Shown here in pieces: positions 8,912-18,834 of a DNA stretch of 64,000 nucleotides. Positions within the stretch are counted from its first letter, which is position 1, and every line of letters begins with the position of its first letter. The DNA is from Peribacillus loiseleuriae. Its GTDB lineage: Bacteria; Bacillota; Bacilli; Bacillales; DSM-1321. Made by a program: the position numbers and the translations under genes. The notes under the pieces are model-generated. The model was not told the DNA's origin. It made no database searches and saw only the letters and a list, made by a program, of their open reading frames with translations. The stretch is taken from assembly GCF_001183985.1 (NCBI RefSeq), contig NZ_LFZW01000001.1, positions 2,429,357 to 2,493,356 of the forward strand, given 5' to 3'.

Positions 8912-9290
8912 CTAAAGCATTTCTATTACAAAGGTTCGAAATAACTCTGCTGATGGTAATAAAGTATTCTGATTTAACCAGGCGAGTCCTATTTCACGGT
9001 GACAATATGGTTTGGAAATTGAAATTTGTTTAATTTTTTCCGAGCTGATTCCATGAAATGCTGGAATAATAGTAACTCCAAGCCCGGATGAAACAAGACC
9101 AGCCAAGGTGGAAACGTCTTCTCCTTCAAATTTTATTACTGGCGTAAATCCTGCCTCTTCACAAAAGTTGTTAATTATTTCCCTTATCCCTAATCCTTCC
9201 TTAAAGCCAATAAAAGTGTCATCGGATAGCTCATTAAGAGCTATTGAAGACCTTGATGCGAACCGGTGATTGACAGGTACATATATTATT
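8912..9290 (-). pseudogene. LysR-family regulator, C-terminal fragment
   Basis: The minus strand encodes the second half of a LysR effector-binding domain: VPVNHRFASR, then IALNELSDDTFIGF, then AGLVSSGLGVTIIP, ending in FVIEML. The DNA-binding N-terminal half is missing, and a stop lies just upstream of residue VPV. It faces away from the MFS fragment that follows, so the pair looks like a divergent regulator/transporter locus that lost the middle of both genes. Confidence 0.75.
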
Positions 9291-9315
9291 TAATTATATT
9301 GGCTTTCCATTATCG

Positions 9316-9786
9316 AAATCACCCTTTCATTTAAGTCAAACAGTGATTGGCTTTTAATTTATTTTTCAATTGGCTGGATCATGGAGTTCGTATCTTTTCG
9401 GAAGGCTTTCAGAAAGGCATTCACGTTCTCGTTTGATGTATTGGGCTATTATTATGGCTCTGATTGGTTCGATGATGACATTATCAAGCAATATCTTTAT
9501 TCTCATTATAGGACTAATTCTGTTTGCATCTGGATTCCTTGCGGGTCATAGTATAGCAAGTGGCTGGATAGGGGTAATTTCCCATCCTCGTTCAAAAGCA
9601 TACGCTTCATCTTTATACCTATTATTCTATTACACTGGCTCCAGTCTACTCGGTTGGTCTGGCGGGGTATTTTTGAGCCATTCTGGATGGAGTGGAGTTA
9701 TTTTTATGATTTGCGGACTATTAATCGTCACTGGCCTATTTGTAATTGTAATAAGCCGATCACTTCGTTCGTTTATTACAGAGTGA
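9316..9786 (+). pseudogene. MFS transporter, C-terminal fragment
   Basis: C-terminal membrane segments of an AraJ/YnfM-like drug-efflux MFS protein. The family sequence FHLSQTVIGF is interrupted by a TAA at 9355 and then continues as FIFQLAGSWSSYLFGRLSERHSR and further transmembrane helices to SLRSFITE. The N-terminal half is absent. Its probable regulator (LysR fragment) is adjacent and divergent. Confidence 0.75.
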
Positions 9787-10045
9787 AAACTCAATATAAT
9801 CATAGTAAATCAGTTAAACACATATTCTATTGGTATAAGCTTTAGAAACTTCGTTTATTGGCTTTAGGAGACGCACATGTTAACTTGAGAAGCAAAGATT
9901 TAATTAATTTTATATTTCTATACTTCAACAATCGGGTGCGATTGTGAAATAAAGGAAGCCCAATTTCTCGTTTATAATACTGAGAAATTGGGCTTTTAAC
10001 ATTGTGATAACCTAACGTTGTAAATCCGCTTTTATCTATATTTAG
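9787..10045. other. Intergenic, with terminator
   Basis: No gene. AAGCCCAATTTCTC (9956-9969) pairs with GAGAAATTGGGCTT (9982-9995), followed by TT: a good terminator for the MFS remnant. A weak copy of the scattered GGGCGC-type repeat (TCGGGTGCGATTGTGAA) lies near 9932-9948. Confidence 0.5.
9956..9997 (+). terminator. Rho-independent terminator
   Basis: Fourteen perfect pairs with a 12-base loop. Confidence 0.75.
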
Positions 10046-10119
10046 TGTAGCTTTGAAATAAAGTTTGATAATTTATAAAAAAGTCTGATCAAAATCCTGT
10101 ACACTAGTACAGGATTTTT
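10046..10119 (+). repeat. Tn7-like transposon end, dense-site type (interior to the right), with hairpin
   Basis: Perfect terminus TGTAGCTTTGAAATAAAG (10046-10063), then TTTGATAATTTAT and a second repeat AAAAAAGTCTGATC. Directly inside is a hairpin, AAAATCCTGTAC / GTACAGGATTTTT (10091-10119), that can act as a terminator. The same order (end repeats, then an ATCCTG hairpin) occurs at 14134-14247. It faces the fosB gene. Confidence 0.72.
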
Positions 10120-10214
10120 CTATTCGTATTGTACTAGCGAAGCTGTTTACTTCAATAATACCTACTTCCTTTGTATGATGGGAATATTAAGAAGTCCAAA
10201 TTTTAGGTGGTATA

Positions 10215-10637
10215 GTGTCTGTAAAAGGTTTAAATCATTTTTTATTTTCAGTGTCTGACTTAGAGAATTCTATTAAGTTTTATCAAAATGTATTTGATGT
10301 AAAATTGTTAGTTAAGGGTAGAAGCACTGCCTATTTTGATTTAAACGGTATATGGCTCGCTCTTAATGAAGAAAAAGATATTCCTCGTAATGAAATAAGT
10401 CAATCATACACACATGCAGCTTTTTCAATAGAAGAAGCAGAATTTGATAGGATGTACGAGAAGCTAAAGGAATTAGATGTATGCATCTTATCAGGTCGCT
10501 CTAGAGACGAAAGAGATAAAAAATCTATTTACTTTATTGATCCAGATGGTCATAAGTTTGAATTTCATACGGGAACCTTACAAGAAAGACTGAATTATTA
10601 TAAACAGGAAAAAACGCATATGAAGTTTTACGATTAA
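10215..10637 (+). CDS. fosB: FosB metallothiol transferase (fosfomycin resistance)
   Basis: 140-aa VOC-superfamily enzyme that adds bacillithiol (or cysteine) to the epoxide of fosfomycin in a divalent-metal-dependent reaction in the cytoplasm. Sequence and length match Bacillus FosB throughout ([57 protein letters not shown]). The three metal ligands fall at His8, His67 and Glu116, one more than in standard FosB numbering. The start is GTG at 10215 with a TTAGGTGG site four bases upstream. It sits just inside a Tn7-like end and 311 bp before the P450 gene, so it may be transposon cargo. Confidence 0.93.
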   Translation: MSVKGLNHFLFSVSDLENSIKFYQNVFDVKLLVKGRSTAYFDLNGIWLALNEEKDIPRNEISQSYTHAAFSIEEAEFDRMYEKLKELDVCILSGRSRDERDKKSIYFIDPDGHKFEFHTGTLQERLNYYKQEKTHMKFYD

Positions 10638-10948
10638 AAATTGTCCAAGTAACGAGTGCCTGAATTGAACAACACTTGGTTATCATTTGGATATTTATGT
10701 TAAAATTATTAGGAGTTGTGAAAGGATGTAGGTGTAAATGAAAAAAATATAAGTTTAACTTTTCTTTTGTTTTTGTAATCACTACGCCCCCTTATCTAAT
10801 AAAAAAAAGCCAATACTTCCTTAGCGTATGAAAAATCGGATTTTTTTATATGGATTGTTTATCACATCAGATTAAAGAAGAGCATACAAGTTTTGGAAAA
10901 AGGGCATGATGCTAATTAACCAGCCTATTATGAGAGGATGCTTTTATA
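10638..10948. other. Intergenic fosB-P450 region
   Basis: About 310 bp with no gene. There is a weak AAAAATCGGATTTTTTT-type hairpin near 10828-10847. The P450 ribosome site GAGAGGATG is at 10932-10940. No Bm3R1-type repressor gene precedes the P450, unlike the P450 BM3 locus. Confidence 0.4.
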
Positions 10949-13900
10949 ATGAAAGAAACAAACCAGATTCCTCAACCGAAAACCTTTGGTCCGCTCGGGA
11001 ACCTGCCGTTAATTGATAAGGATAAACCGACTTTATCACTCATCAAACTAGCAGAAGAGCATGGACCTATCTTTCGATTAGCTACTCCGTCAGGTACGTC
11101 TGTGGTGGTTTCTGGACATGAACTTGTAGCAGAAGTTTGCGATGAGTCCCGCTTCGATAAAAGTATAGAAGGAGCCTTGGTAAAAGTCCGTCCTTTTGCG
11201 GGAGACGGCTTATTTACAAGCTGGACGCATGAACCTAACTGGAGAAAAGCTCATCATATTCTTATGCCTACATTTAGCCAGCGGGCAATGAAGGATTACC
11301 ATGCCATGATGGTCGATATTGCCGTCCAGCTTGTTCAAAAATGGACACGACTCAACCCGAATGAAACGATTGATGTGCCAGAAGATATGACCCGCCTGAC
11401 GCTGGACACAATTGGCTTATGCGGCTTTAACTACCGCTTTAATAGCTACTATAGAGAAACGCCGCATCCTTTCATTACCAGTATGGTGCGTGCCCTTGAT
11501 GAAGCGATGCATCAAATGCAACGTCTGGACTTGCAGGACAAGTTCATGATTAGAACAAAACGACAGTTCCAGCATGATATTCATAGGATGTTTACGTTAG
11601 TGGATAACATTATTGCAGAGCGCAAGGCTAGTGGAAATCAAGAAGAAAATGATTTGCTTTCCCGTATGTTAAATGTGAAGGATCCAGAAACAGGAGAAAA
11701 GCTGGATGATGAAAATATTCGTTTCCAAATCATCACGTTCCTAATAGCTGGACATGAAACAACAAGTGGATTGTTGTCGTTTGCAATATACTTTTTATTA
11801 AAAAATCCTGATAAGTTGAAAAAAGCATATGAAGAAGTAGATCGAGTGTTGACTGGTTCAACACCAACGTACAAACAAGTTCTGGAACTGAAGTATATTC
11901 GAATGATCTTGAATGAATCGCTGCGTTTATGGCCGACAGCACCTTCCTTCAACCTTTATGCGAAGGAAGATACAGTGATTGGCGGCAAGTATCTAATTAA
12001 GAAAGAACAGGAAAGGGTGACTGTGCTGATTCCACAGCTCCATCGGGATAAAGAGGTATGGGGTGACAACGCGGAAGAATTTGAGCCTGAACGCTTCGAG
12101 GATCCAGGTAAAGTTCCTCATCATGCGTATAAGCCATTTGGAAACGGCCAGCGGGCTTGTATTGGCATGCAGTTTGCCCTTCATGAAGCTACTCTCGTGC
12201 TGGGTATGATGCTTCAGCATTTTGAATTCATTGATCATAAAAATTACGAGCTGGACATTAAACAAAGCTTAACCTTGAAGCCGGGCGATTTTACAATACG
12301 AGTTCAACCACGCCGTCAAGCAGATTTCCAGCCGTCTGTCCTTGTGACAGAAGAAGAGAAAGCTGACCAAAAGAAGGAGGAAGGACAGGAAGTTCAAAAC
12401 ACCTCCATTACCGGCCTTAATGATCGGCCATTACTGGTTTTGTATGGATCGGACACAGGAACAGCTGAAGGGGTGGCACGAGAACTGGCTGACACGGCAG
12501 CTCTGCATGGTGTTCGAACAGAAGTAGCGGCCCTTAATGAACGGATCAGGGCTTTGCCAAAAGAAGGAGCCGTCTTAATCGTCACATCTTCCTATAATGG
12601 AAAGCCGCCAAGCAATGCTGTCCAGTTTGTACAGTGGCTGGAAGAGGTTGAATCAGGAGAGCTTTCTGGCGTTCAATATGCGGTCTTTGGCTGTGGAGAC
12701 CACAACTGGGCTAGCACGTATCAGAATGTTCCAAGATTTATTGATGAACAGCTTGCCCAAAAAGGAGCCGTTCGTTTCTCTGCCCGTGGAGAAGGAGATG
12801 TAAGTGGAGACTTTGAAGATCTGCTGGATCAGTGGAAACAAAACATGTGGTCAGACGCTATCGAAGCCTTTGGTCTCAAACTGAATGAAAATATGGAGAA
12901 GGAACAGAGCACACTGAGTCTTCAGTTTGTGAAAGGAATTGGTGGATCTCCTCTTGCTCGTTCTTACGAAGCGGTTTACGCAACTGTGGCGGCAAATCAG
13001 GAATTGCAGGCAGCAGGAAGCGGCCGAAGCACCCGCCATATTGAGGTAACCTTGTCGGAAGGCGTAACCTATCAGGAAGGAGACCATCTTGGCGTACTGC
13101 CTGCGAACAGTCGGGACAACGTCAACCGTATTCTCCAAAGATATGGTTTAAACGGAAATGACCAAGTGATGCTTACGGCAAGCGGACGCAGTGCAGCCCA
13201 TCTACCTTTGGATCGGCCAGTGAGCCTGCATGACTTACTCACCTATAGTGTAGAAGTACAGGATGCGGCCTCAAGAGCACAAATAAGGGAGCTTGCCGCG
13301 TTTACGGTCTGCCCGCCGCATAAGCGGGAACTGGAAGCTTTACTCGCAGAAGGAGTCTATCAGGAGCAGGTATTACGCAAACGCGTTTCTATGCTGGATT
13401 TCCTGGAAAAGTATGAAGCATGTGAAATAACTTTTGAGCGGTTTTTAGAGCTTTTGCGTCCATTGAAACCGCGCTATTATTCCATTTCAAGTTCCCCTCA
13501 GATCAATCCAGAACGAGCAAGTATTACGGTGGGAGTAGTCCAAGGGCCGGCCTGGAGCGGCAAGGGTGAATACCGCGGAGTAGCGTCTAATTACTTGGCG
13601 AACCGCCAGCCGGGAGAGGATATCATGATGTTCATACGCACACCAGAATCCCGCTTCCAGCTGCCAGAAGATCCTGAAACACCGATCATTATGGTAGGTC
13701 CTGGTACTGGAGTAGCTCCTTTCCGTGGGTTCCTCCAGGCTCGTGCAACCATGAAGCAGGAAGGGAAATCACTGGGTGAAGCTCACCTTTATTTTGGATG
13801 CCGGAATGAAGAGGACTTTATTTACCGAGAAGGATTAGAGCAATATGAAAAGAATGGTGTTATGACTATTCATACTGCCTTTTCTCGCAAAGAAGGAGTT

Positions 13901-14149
13901 CCGAAGACGTACGTACAGCATATAATGGCACAGGATGGGGAAGTGTTAATTCGTATCCTTGATCAGGGAGGTCGGCTTTATATCTGCGGAGATGGAAGCA
14001 AAATGGCCCCGGATGTAGAGAGTACATTGAAAAATGCCTATCAGTCAGTCCATGGAGCAGAAGAGCAGGAAGCAGCCCAGTGGTTAGATAAGCTTCAGGA
14101 AGATGGACTTTACGCTAAAGATGTCTGGGCAGGTGTAGATTTAAAATAA
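10949..14149 (+). CDS. Self-sufficient cytochrome P450 / NADPH-P450 reductase fusion (CYP102A)
   Basis: 1066-aa CYP102A enzyme of the P450 BM3 type: NADPH- and O2-dependent subterminal hydroxylation of fatty acids, soluble. The heme domain (about 1-460) has the I-helix AGHETT (267-272), ESLRLWP and the heme loop [10 protein letters not shown] with Cys404. The FMN domain (about 480-640; [27 protein letters not shown]) follows, then the FAD/NADPH domain ([29 protein letters not shown]). It is closely collinear with P450 BM3 and ends at the same YAKDVWAG, but four extra codons (VDLK) and the stop come from the adjoining transposon end. The gene is visibly GC-richer than its flanks. The usual adjacent regulator is missing. 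Confidence 0.97.
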   Translation: MKETNQIPQPKTFGPLGNLPLIDKDKPTLSLIKLAEEHGPIFRLATPSGTSVVVSGHELVAEVCDESRFDKSIEGALVKVRPFAGDGLFTSWTHEPNWRKAHHILMPTFSQRAMKDYHAMMVDIAVQLVQKWTRLNPNETIDVPEDMTRLTLDTIGLCGFNYRFNSYYRETPHPFITSMVRALDEAMHQMQRLDLQDKFMIRTKRQFQHDIHRMFTLVDNIIAERKASGNQEENDLLSRMLNVKDPETGEKLDDENIRFQIITFLIAGHETTSGLLSFAIYFLLKNPDKLKKAYEEVDRVLTGSTPTYKQVLELKYIRMILNESLRLWPTAPSFNLYAKEDTVIGGKYLIKKEQERVTVLIPQLHRDKEVWGDNAEEFEPERFEDPGKVPHHAYKPFGNGQRACIGMQFALHEATLVLGMMLQHFEFIDHKNYELDIKQSLTLKPGDFTIRVQPRRQADFQPSVLVTEEEKADQKKEEGQEVQNTSITGLNDRPLLVLYGSDTGTAEGVARELADTAALHGVRTEVAALNERIRALPKEGAVLIVTSSYNGKPPSNAVQFVQWLEEVESGELSGVQYAVFGCGDHNWASTYQNVPRFIDEQLAQKGAVRFSARGEGDVSGDFEDLLDQWKQNMWSDAIEAFGLKLNENMEKEQSTLSLQFVKGIGGSPLARSYEAVYATVAANQELQAAGSGRSTRHIEVTLSEGVTYQEGDHLGVLPANSRDNVNRILQRYGLNGNDQVMLTASGRSAAHLPLDRPVSLHDLLTYSVEVQDAASRAQIRELAAFTVCPPHKRELEALLAEGVYQEQVLRKRVSMLDFLEKYEACEITFERFLELLRPLKPRYYSISSSPQINPERASITVGVVQGPAWSGKGEYRGVASNYLANRQPGEDIMMFIRTPESRFQLPEDPETPIIMVGPGTGVAPFRGFLQARATMKQEGKSLGEAHLYFGCRNEEDFIYREGLEQYEKNGVMTIHTAFSRKEGVPKTYVQHIMAQDGEVLIRILDQGGRLYICGDGSKMAPDVESTLKNAYQSVHGAEEQEAAQWLDKLQEDGLYAKDVWAGVDLK

Positions 14150-14247
14150 AGTTTGATAATGTATAATAAAATCTGATCGTTTATAATAAAGATTGATAAT
14201 TATTCATATACTTTGATAAAAAATCCTGTTAATTCGGGATTTTTTTC
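14134..14247 (+). repeat. Tn7-like transposon end, four dense sites (interior to the right)
   Basis: Terminus TGTAGATTTAAAATAAAG (14134-14151) overlaps the last codons of the P450 gene. It is followed by repeats at about 21-base spacing: AATAAAGTTTGATAATG, AATAAAATCTGATCG, AATAAAGATTGATAAT and a weaker ACTTTGATAA. Closely packed repeats are the pattern of a Tn7 right end. An AAATCC/GGATTT hairpin with a T tail (about 14217-14247) closes the unit, as at 10046. Confidence 0.75.
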
Positions 14248-14295
14248 TTTAACTAAAGCAGTAGGTTAAACAAACTCATTTCATATTTTCAGGAC

Positions 14296-14484
14296 ATGCA
14301 CTTTAAATTGGATAATAAAGAAGAGAAAATACAATTGGTTGGATTTGGTACGTTTGAAGTGCGCGATCGAGCAGCTCGAACGGGTAGAAACCCACAAACA
14401 GGAGAAGAAATACAAATTGAAGCCTCCAAAGTTCCTGCTTTTAAACCAGGTAAGGAATTAAAAGAAGCTGTTAACCAGCAATAG
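14296..14484 (+). pseudogene. HU gene fragment (duplicate of 3935-4192)
   Basis: Encodes only the C-terminal two thirds of [31 protein letters not shown] to [10 protein letters not shown]. The N-terminal helices are missing; the ATG at 14296 begins a non-HU leader (MHFKLDN) without a ribosome site. The coding part and about 270 bases downstream (terminator, degenerate transposon end, second hairpin) are homologous to the intact HU locus, showing segmental duplication followed by divergence. Confidence 0.85.
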
Positions 14485-14497
14485 TTATGATAGTGTA

Positions 14498-14535
14498 AAA
14501 ATACTCTGGGGATGAGTTACTCTCCAGAGTATTTT
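14498..14535 (+). terminator. Duplicate HU terminator
   Basis: Same AAAATACTCTGG / CCAGAGTATTTT stem as at 4214. Confidence 0.8.
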
Positions 14536-14573
14536 CTATTTAAATATGCATCCTTTCTATTTTTTTCAATAGA

Positions 14574-14640
14574 TATGAATTTGAAAAAAAGCTTGATTGT
14601 TTATAAAGGGTTGATTATTTGTAGTTTGTTTCCTGCAGGG
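14574..14640 (+). repeat. Degenerate Tn7-like end (duplicate of 4289)
   Basis: TATGAATTTGAAAAAAAG (14574-14591), then CTTGATTGTTTATAAAGGGTTGATTA. It is the diverged partner of the end-like sequence behind the intact HU gene. Confidence 0.45.
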
Positions 14641-14722
14641 ATAGATAATTCAATCATGAACTGTCTCGTGAGATGAACGGGCAGGCATGAGGGCATATAA
14701 TGGGTTACCCTTCATCAATAAT

Positions 14723-14750
14723 GGCTGCCCTTTATGAGTAGCCATTTTTA
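14723..14750 (+). terminator. Hairpin terminator (duplicate of 4441)
   Basis: GGCTGC / GTAGCC stem with a T-rich tail. The second half carries one change that makes a G-T pair. Confidence 0.55.
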
Positions 14751-14809
14751 TTTACCTACTAAATGATTGGGGTGAAAATGCTGTTCGAATGCTAATTTTT
14801 TAGTTTTGT

Positions 14810-15000
14810 TTATAATGATGTACTAAGCAATTTACAACTAAACAAAAACAGAAAGAAATGGTCATCGACCTTAGAAAACAGTGTCAAAATAACCGAAGAG
14901 TTGGAATAGTTGGAACGCCGTATGCGATGAAAATAGCACGTACGGTGTGAACAGGGAGCGATAACTTCAAACCCTTACATATCTGTATGAACAACGGAGG
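14810..15000 (+). ncRNA. Group II intron 3' fragment (domains V-VI)
   Basis: A 34-nt domain V is readable at 14915-14948: ACGCCGTA pairs with TACGGTGT around the conserved TGCGATGAAA-type internal loop. A domain VI-like stem (AGGG...CCCTT with an unpaired A region) follows. The upstream intron body and reverse transcriptase are absent, so this is a dead 3' end. A second copy lies at 60840-61065, and the two share sequence for about 100 bases upstream of domain V. Confidence 0.65.
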
Positions 15001-15115
15001 TTATGGTGAGTTTTTTATATAGGAATCTGAATGGTTTGCAGATGTTATTTTGAATGTAGTTTTAATCTAAGGGGAAAATACCTACAATACTTACATCCAA
15101 AGGTGGCGTAAAATC

Positions 15116-15250
15116 GTGAAAAAGTTAGTCATACTTGTCCTGCTGTTTGCTGGACGATTTCCCCCGATACAATTAGCAAAAGCAAATATTCAACCAAAAT
15201 TAAAACAGAGGACGTTTTATTTAAAGAAAGTGATGGATGTGGAGAAGTAA
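15116..15250 (+). CDS. Small possible secreted peptide, probably a frameshifted remnant
   Basis: 44 codons from GTG 15116 with AAGGTGG 10 bases upstream. The N-terminus (VKKLVILVLLFAG) looks like a signal peptide. After about codon 24 another frame reads more protein-like (FKESDGCGEVIIDKVVRW), suggesting a frameshift in a small exported protein. Function unknown; it could be debris. Confidence 0.3.
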   Translation: MKKLVILVLLFAGRFPPIQLAKANIQPKLKQRTFYLKKVMDVEK

Positions 15251-15387
15251 TCATCGATAAGGTTGTTAGGTGGATAAACACAACCTCCTCGTTTTTCATT
15301 TTCAATATCGAGACTAAGGGACGATTATTTGGTACTAATACATATCACTACCATGCCTGTTCCGCTTAGATAAATTAATTGTTTATC

Positions 15388-15408
15388 ATTTCATATTCAG
15401 TTCATAAA
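15388..15408 (+). promoter_or_regulatory. Direct-repeat response-regulator site (copy 1)
   Basis: ATTTCATATTCAGTTCATAAA carries two TTCATA half-sites 11 bases apart, the spacing of OmpR-family regulators. It is identical over 21 bases to the element at 18643. Both lie upstream of ABC-exporter loci that bracket the two-component genes at 16450-18191. Confidence 0.55.
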
Positions 15409-15504
15409 GAAATGATAAAGTAACTATTGTTAGATTGCTTAGAACGCTGTTAGGGAAAATGTAGGGAGGAACATGATCAATGAAAAAAGCGATAAACTAA
15501 AGCA

Positions 15505-16385
15505 TTGACTACAATTTGTTTAGCTAATAAAAAAACGGAACCAGCTAAGCTAGTGTTAATCATTGCACTTTGTATGAGTCTGGTGATAACTGGAGCAGGG
15601 TTTATCAATCCATTATTCATAACAAAGCGGAGGTTTTTTCCTTATAGTTACATAATTATTATGTTAGTGATCGCTTTTATCGCATAAGTAATAGCTAGTG
15701 AACCTTCTATTGATTTGTTAAACCGGGTTGCATTTGTTTTCTATAAAATTATTATTTCAATGACTTAATTAACGATATTCTTTATGAAATTGAAAAAATA
15801 GGAGAGGCGGAACGAATTAGTACCGTGCTTGAGATCGAAGAAGATGTATGTATCGGTAAAAATTTGGAGTCTGTAACGGAACATATTCATGTACGTCTCG
15901 TAGACTTTTCATATAAAGGAACCGATTTATCTGACATTGATTTTACCATTGAATCAGGTAAAATAACAACTATTGTTGGACTGAGGTGGCGGTGAGAAGA
16001 CAACCACATTTTCACTCTTAGAACGGTACTATCAACCTACAAAAGGAGGTATTACACTTGGAAATACACCTATTAATACGTTTTCCTTACATTCTTGGAG
16101 GGTTCATATTGGAACGTCGATCAGGAAAGTGCTCTCATATTTGGAACGATAAGAGATAAAATTTGTTATGAGATTGCAACGAAAGTTGAAGATACAGAGC
16201 TTGAGAGAGTCGTAAAAACCGCGTAAGCTGATCAATTTAATTATGAGCTTCCAAATATGTTTGATACGGAAGAAGGAGAACGGGGAATCAAGCTTTTCGG
16301 TGGCCAGCGACAACGAATTGTCGTCACTAGAACATTATTACGTTATCTCCCAATTTTAATGCTTGATTATGCCAATTGCATGAGA
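15505..16385 (+). pseudogene. ABC exporter (BmrA/LmrA type), broken
   Basis: The first transmembrane segment (KKTEPAKLVLIIALCMSLVITGAGF) is followed by loss of most of the membrane domain, then ATPase pieces in shifting frames: a VRLVDFSYKG start, a disrupted Walker A (TIVG...[17 protein letters not shown]), a Q-loop region, an in-frame stop near 16224, and a signature-like [14 protein letters not shown] with LMLDYA in place of a full Walker B. At least three frame changes are needed. It is a decayed multidrug half-transporter just upstream of a two-component system that may once have controlled it. Confidence 0.8.
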
Positions 16386-16449
16386 TGTATAGAGAGTTTG
16401 CACAACAACTATTACGTATTCAAGAGAATGAGTGAAAGGATTTGTTGTC

Positions 16450-17124
16450 ATGACAAAACTATTAGTTGTGGACGATGATGAACATATTAGAGAGTTAGTA
16501 AAAGTATTTTTACAAAATGAGGGTTTAGACATACTTGAGGCGGTGGATGGAGTTGATGCACTGTCTAAGCTGGGGTCTGAAAAAATTGATATGGTGATTA
16601 TGGATATTATGATGCCGAACATGGATGGATGGGAGTTATGCCAAGAAGTACGAAAGTTTTACAATGATTTGCCGATTCTGATGCTGACTGCAAAAGGGGA
16701 AACTGCTCAAAAGGTAAAGGGATTTAATCTAGGTACAGATGATTATCTTGTAAAACCTTTTGAACCAGCCGAATTAATCGTACGAGTTAAATCTATTCTA
16801 AAGCGGTACCGTATTTCCTTGTCTAAAACAGTGGAAGTAGGTAACGTCTTGATGAACCGCAACACGTACGAGCTCGTGTATAAGGGAGAGAGTATTACGC
16901 TACGATTGAAGGAATTTGATTTATTATTTACATTAGCGAGTTATCCTGGGAAAACATTCTCACGTGAGCAATTAATCGAAGAAATTTGGGGATTTGATTA
17001 TGAAGGGGATGAGCGTACTGTAGATGTTCATATTAAAAGACTTCGTGAACGATTTCCGGAAGAAAAAAGTGCGTTTACAATACGCACTATTCGAGGACTT
17101 GGTTACCGATTGGAGCTTGGGTAA
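16450..17124 (+). CDS. OmpR-family response regulator
   Basis: 224 aa. The receiver domain has Asp8-Asp10, phospho-acceptor Asp52 (VIMDIMMP), Thr80 and Lys102 (LVKPFEP). The C-terminal winged helix (about 125-224) ends [11 protein letters not shown]. The ATG at 16450 has GAAAGGA nine bases upstream; the GTG at 16432 is less likely. The stop overlaps the kinase start (TAATG), so the two are translationally coupled. Likely targets are the identical TTCATA direct repeats at 15388 and 18643. Confidence 0.95.
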   Translation: MTKLLVVDDDEHIRELVKVFLQNEGLDILEAVDGVDALSKLGSEKIDMVIMDIMMPNMDGWELCQEVRKFYNDLPILMLTAKGETAQKVKGFNLGTDDYLVKPFEPAELIVRVKSILKRYRISLSKTVEVGNVLMNRNTYELVYKGESITLRLKEFDLLFTLASYPGKTFSREQLIEEIWGFDYEGDERTVDVHIKRLRERFPEEKSAFTIRTIRGLGYRLELG

Positions 17125-18191
17125 TGAAGAAATGGAAGTACACCAAAAAAATTATAGCCGTACTTACGCTTTTCTTTTTAGTCAACACACTTTTTGCTTT
17201 TCTTTCATTTCACATAACCTCTTTTCTTTACGATTGGATAGGTAAGCATCCCAAAGGTTTTTGGCAACAACTTAATACTGTTTTATGTGTATTTTTTCTC
17301 TTTGGATGTACAGCCGTTGTGACTTTTATAATAGGATCAAAAAGACAGCGGTACTATTGGGATACGATTGTAGATGCTTTACGACAAATTGCAAAAGGTG
17401 ATTTTAACGTAAAGTTAGACGTTAAAGCAAATGGAGAAGATCAATTTGGAAAGCTGATTAGTGGGATAAACGATATGGCGATTGAATTAGGTGAAATGGA
17501 GAAAATGCGTCAAGAGTTTATTTCCAATGTTTCTCATGAAATTCAATCTCCGCTAACATCCATTAACGGATTTGCCAAAGCTTTGAAAAATATGAACTTG
17601 ACGGATGAAAAACGATTTCGTTATTTAACGATCATTGAGATGGAGAGCAATCGATTATCAAAGATCAGTGATAATTTACTGAAGCTAACATCATTAGAGT
17701 CACAGCATCACCCATTTGAACCGAAGCAGTATCGGCTAGATAAGCAATTACGTAGCGTTGTCTTAGCTTGTGAACCAAGCTGGTTAAGTAAAAATATTGA
17801 AATGGACATTCAATTGGAAAATGTTACATTAGTTGCTGATGAAGATTTGATGAATCAGGTATGGATGAACCTACTTAGTAACAGTATTAAGTTTACGCCG
17901 AATGGAGGAACGATTCGTATTCATATAACCAAACAAAAGGATACCGTGACTACTTCCATTACTGATACTGGAATTGGGATGTCAGAGGAGGATCAAAAGC
18001 ATATTTTTGAACGTTTCTTTAAAGCTGATCTATCGAGAACAGTATCGAATGGTGGAAGCGGCTTAGGGCTTTCAATTGTGAAAAAAATCGTAGATATACA
18101 TCATGGCACCATCTCTGTCCAAAGTAAGCTTGGTAAAGAAACAGTATTTCTTACAACGATGCCTTTAGAGCAAACCGAAAAATCACAATAA
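17124..18191 (+). CDS. Membrane sensor histidine kinase
   Basis: 355 aa. Two transmembrane helices (about 8-36 and 50-71) enclose a very short outside loop, then HAMP (about 72-125), HisKA with His138 (SNVSHEIQSPLTS) and an HATPase_c domain (NQVWMNLLSNSIKF, DTGIGMSEED, GGSGLGLSIV). The tiny external loop suggests intramembrane or transporter-coupled sensing, as for kinases paired with drug exporters. It overlaps the response regulator by one base. The ligand is unknown. Confidence 0.94.
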   Translation: MKKWKYTKKIIAVLTLFFLVNTLFAFLSFHITSFLYDWIGKHPKGFWQQLNTVLCVFFLFGCTAVVTFIIGSKRQRYYWDTIVDALRQIAKGDFNVKLDVKANGEDQFGKLISGINDMAIELGEMEKMRQEFISNVSHEIQSPLTSINGFAKALKNMNLTDEKRFRYLTIIEMESNRLSKISDNLLKLTSLESQHHPFEPKQYRLDKQLRSVVLACEPSWLSKNIEMDIQLENVTLVADEDLMNQVWMNLLSNSIKFTPNGGTIRIHITKQKDTVTTSITDTGIGMSEEDQKHIFERFFKADLSRTVSNGGSGLGLSIVKKIVDIHHGTISVQSKLGKETVFLTTMPLEQTEKSQ

Positions 18192-18642
18192 AACGCGAGC
18201 TTAACACACTGATCACAAGAAGATATCCTTATAAGGTCATGTGCTCCGAAATATTCAGTAAATGTACTATGAGAAAAGAGGAGTCGTTGACTATATCAAG
18301 CTTTGTTTGGTTGATTCCCTTTTGTGTTTATATCTCCCTGATGGAATTGTCTACATTGCACCGTGTATAAGAGATAAATAAACTTATTTTGTATTTTTTA
18401 GCAATACTGATTTAGATGGAGACGGGACTACTTCACTATTTGTGAATCATCCTCTTTTTGTCCATTTAATTGTCTTTTGATAATGGATTTCACAATGGCA
18501 TGATCATCGGCAAGGCATTTATTGAAGGATTAAAAGTTGTAGAAAATCTTATTTAATAAAATGAATATTCACACATTCACTTTCGTTTGATAGACTTCTA
18601 GCTTTCAAATGAGCGTATACTTTCAAATACAACAATCCTCAT
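18192..18642. other. Intergenic, no intact gene
   Basis: Short coding-like scraps (for example an NTDLDGDGTTSLFVNH reading near 18405-18450) but no recognisable gene. It sits between the kinase and the regulatory repeat ahead of the drrAB-like genes. Confidence 0.4.
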
Positions 18643-18676
18643 ATTTCATATTCAGTTCATAAATGTGGTTTATGAT
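18643..18676 (+). promoter_or_regulatory. Direct-repeat response-regulator site (copy 2) with -10 element
   Basis: Same 21 bases as 15388-15408, followed by a TATGAT -10-like hexamer near 18671. No good -35 is present, which fits an activator-dependent promoter for the downstream ABC exporter. Confidence 0.5.
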
Positions 18677-18834
18677 ACCTAGATGAACAGTTGTATAGAA
18701 ATATGCAGTCAAACGTCTTGGGGTGAGAAGGAGTACTTGAAAAATCAGCCTTAAGAAGGAAGGAATACCCCGACGTGAGTACAATCTTAAAATAATAATA
18801 CAAATTATGGTAATAGGGAAAGGGAGGAATAAAA

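Noticed and set aside
12851-13138. Reverse-strand open frames inside the P450 fusion gene and other strong genes
   Set aside because: They lie wholly within well-supported forward genes, lack ribosome sites and have no family resemblance.
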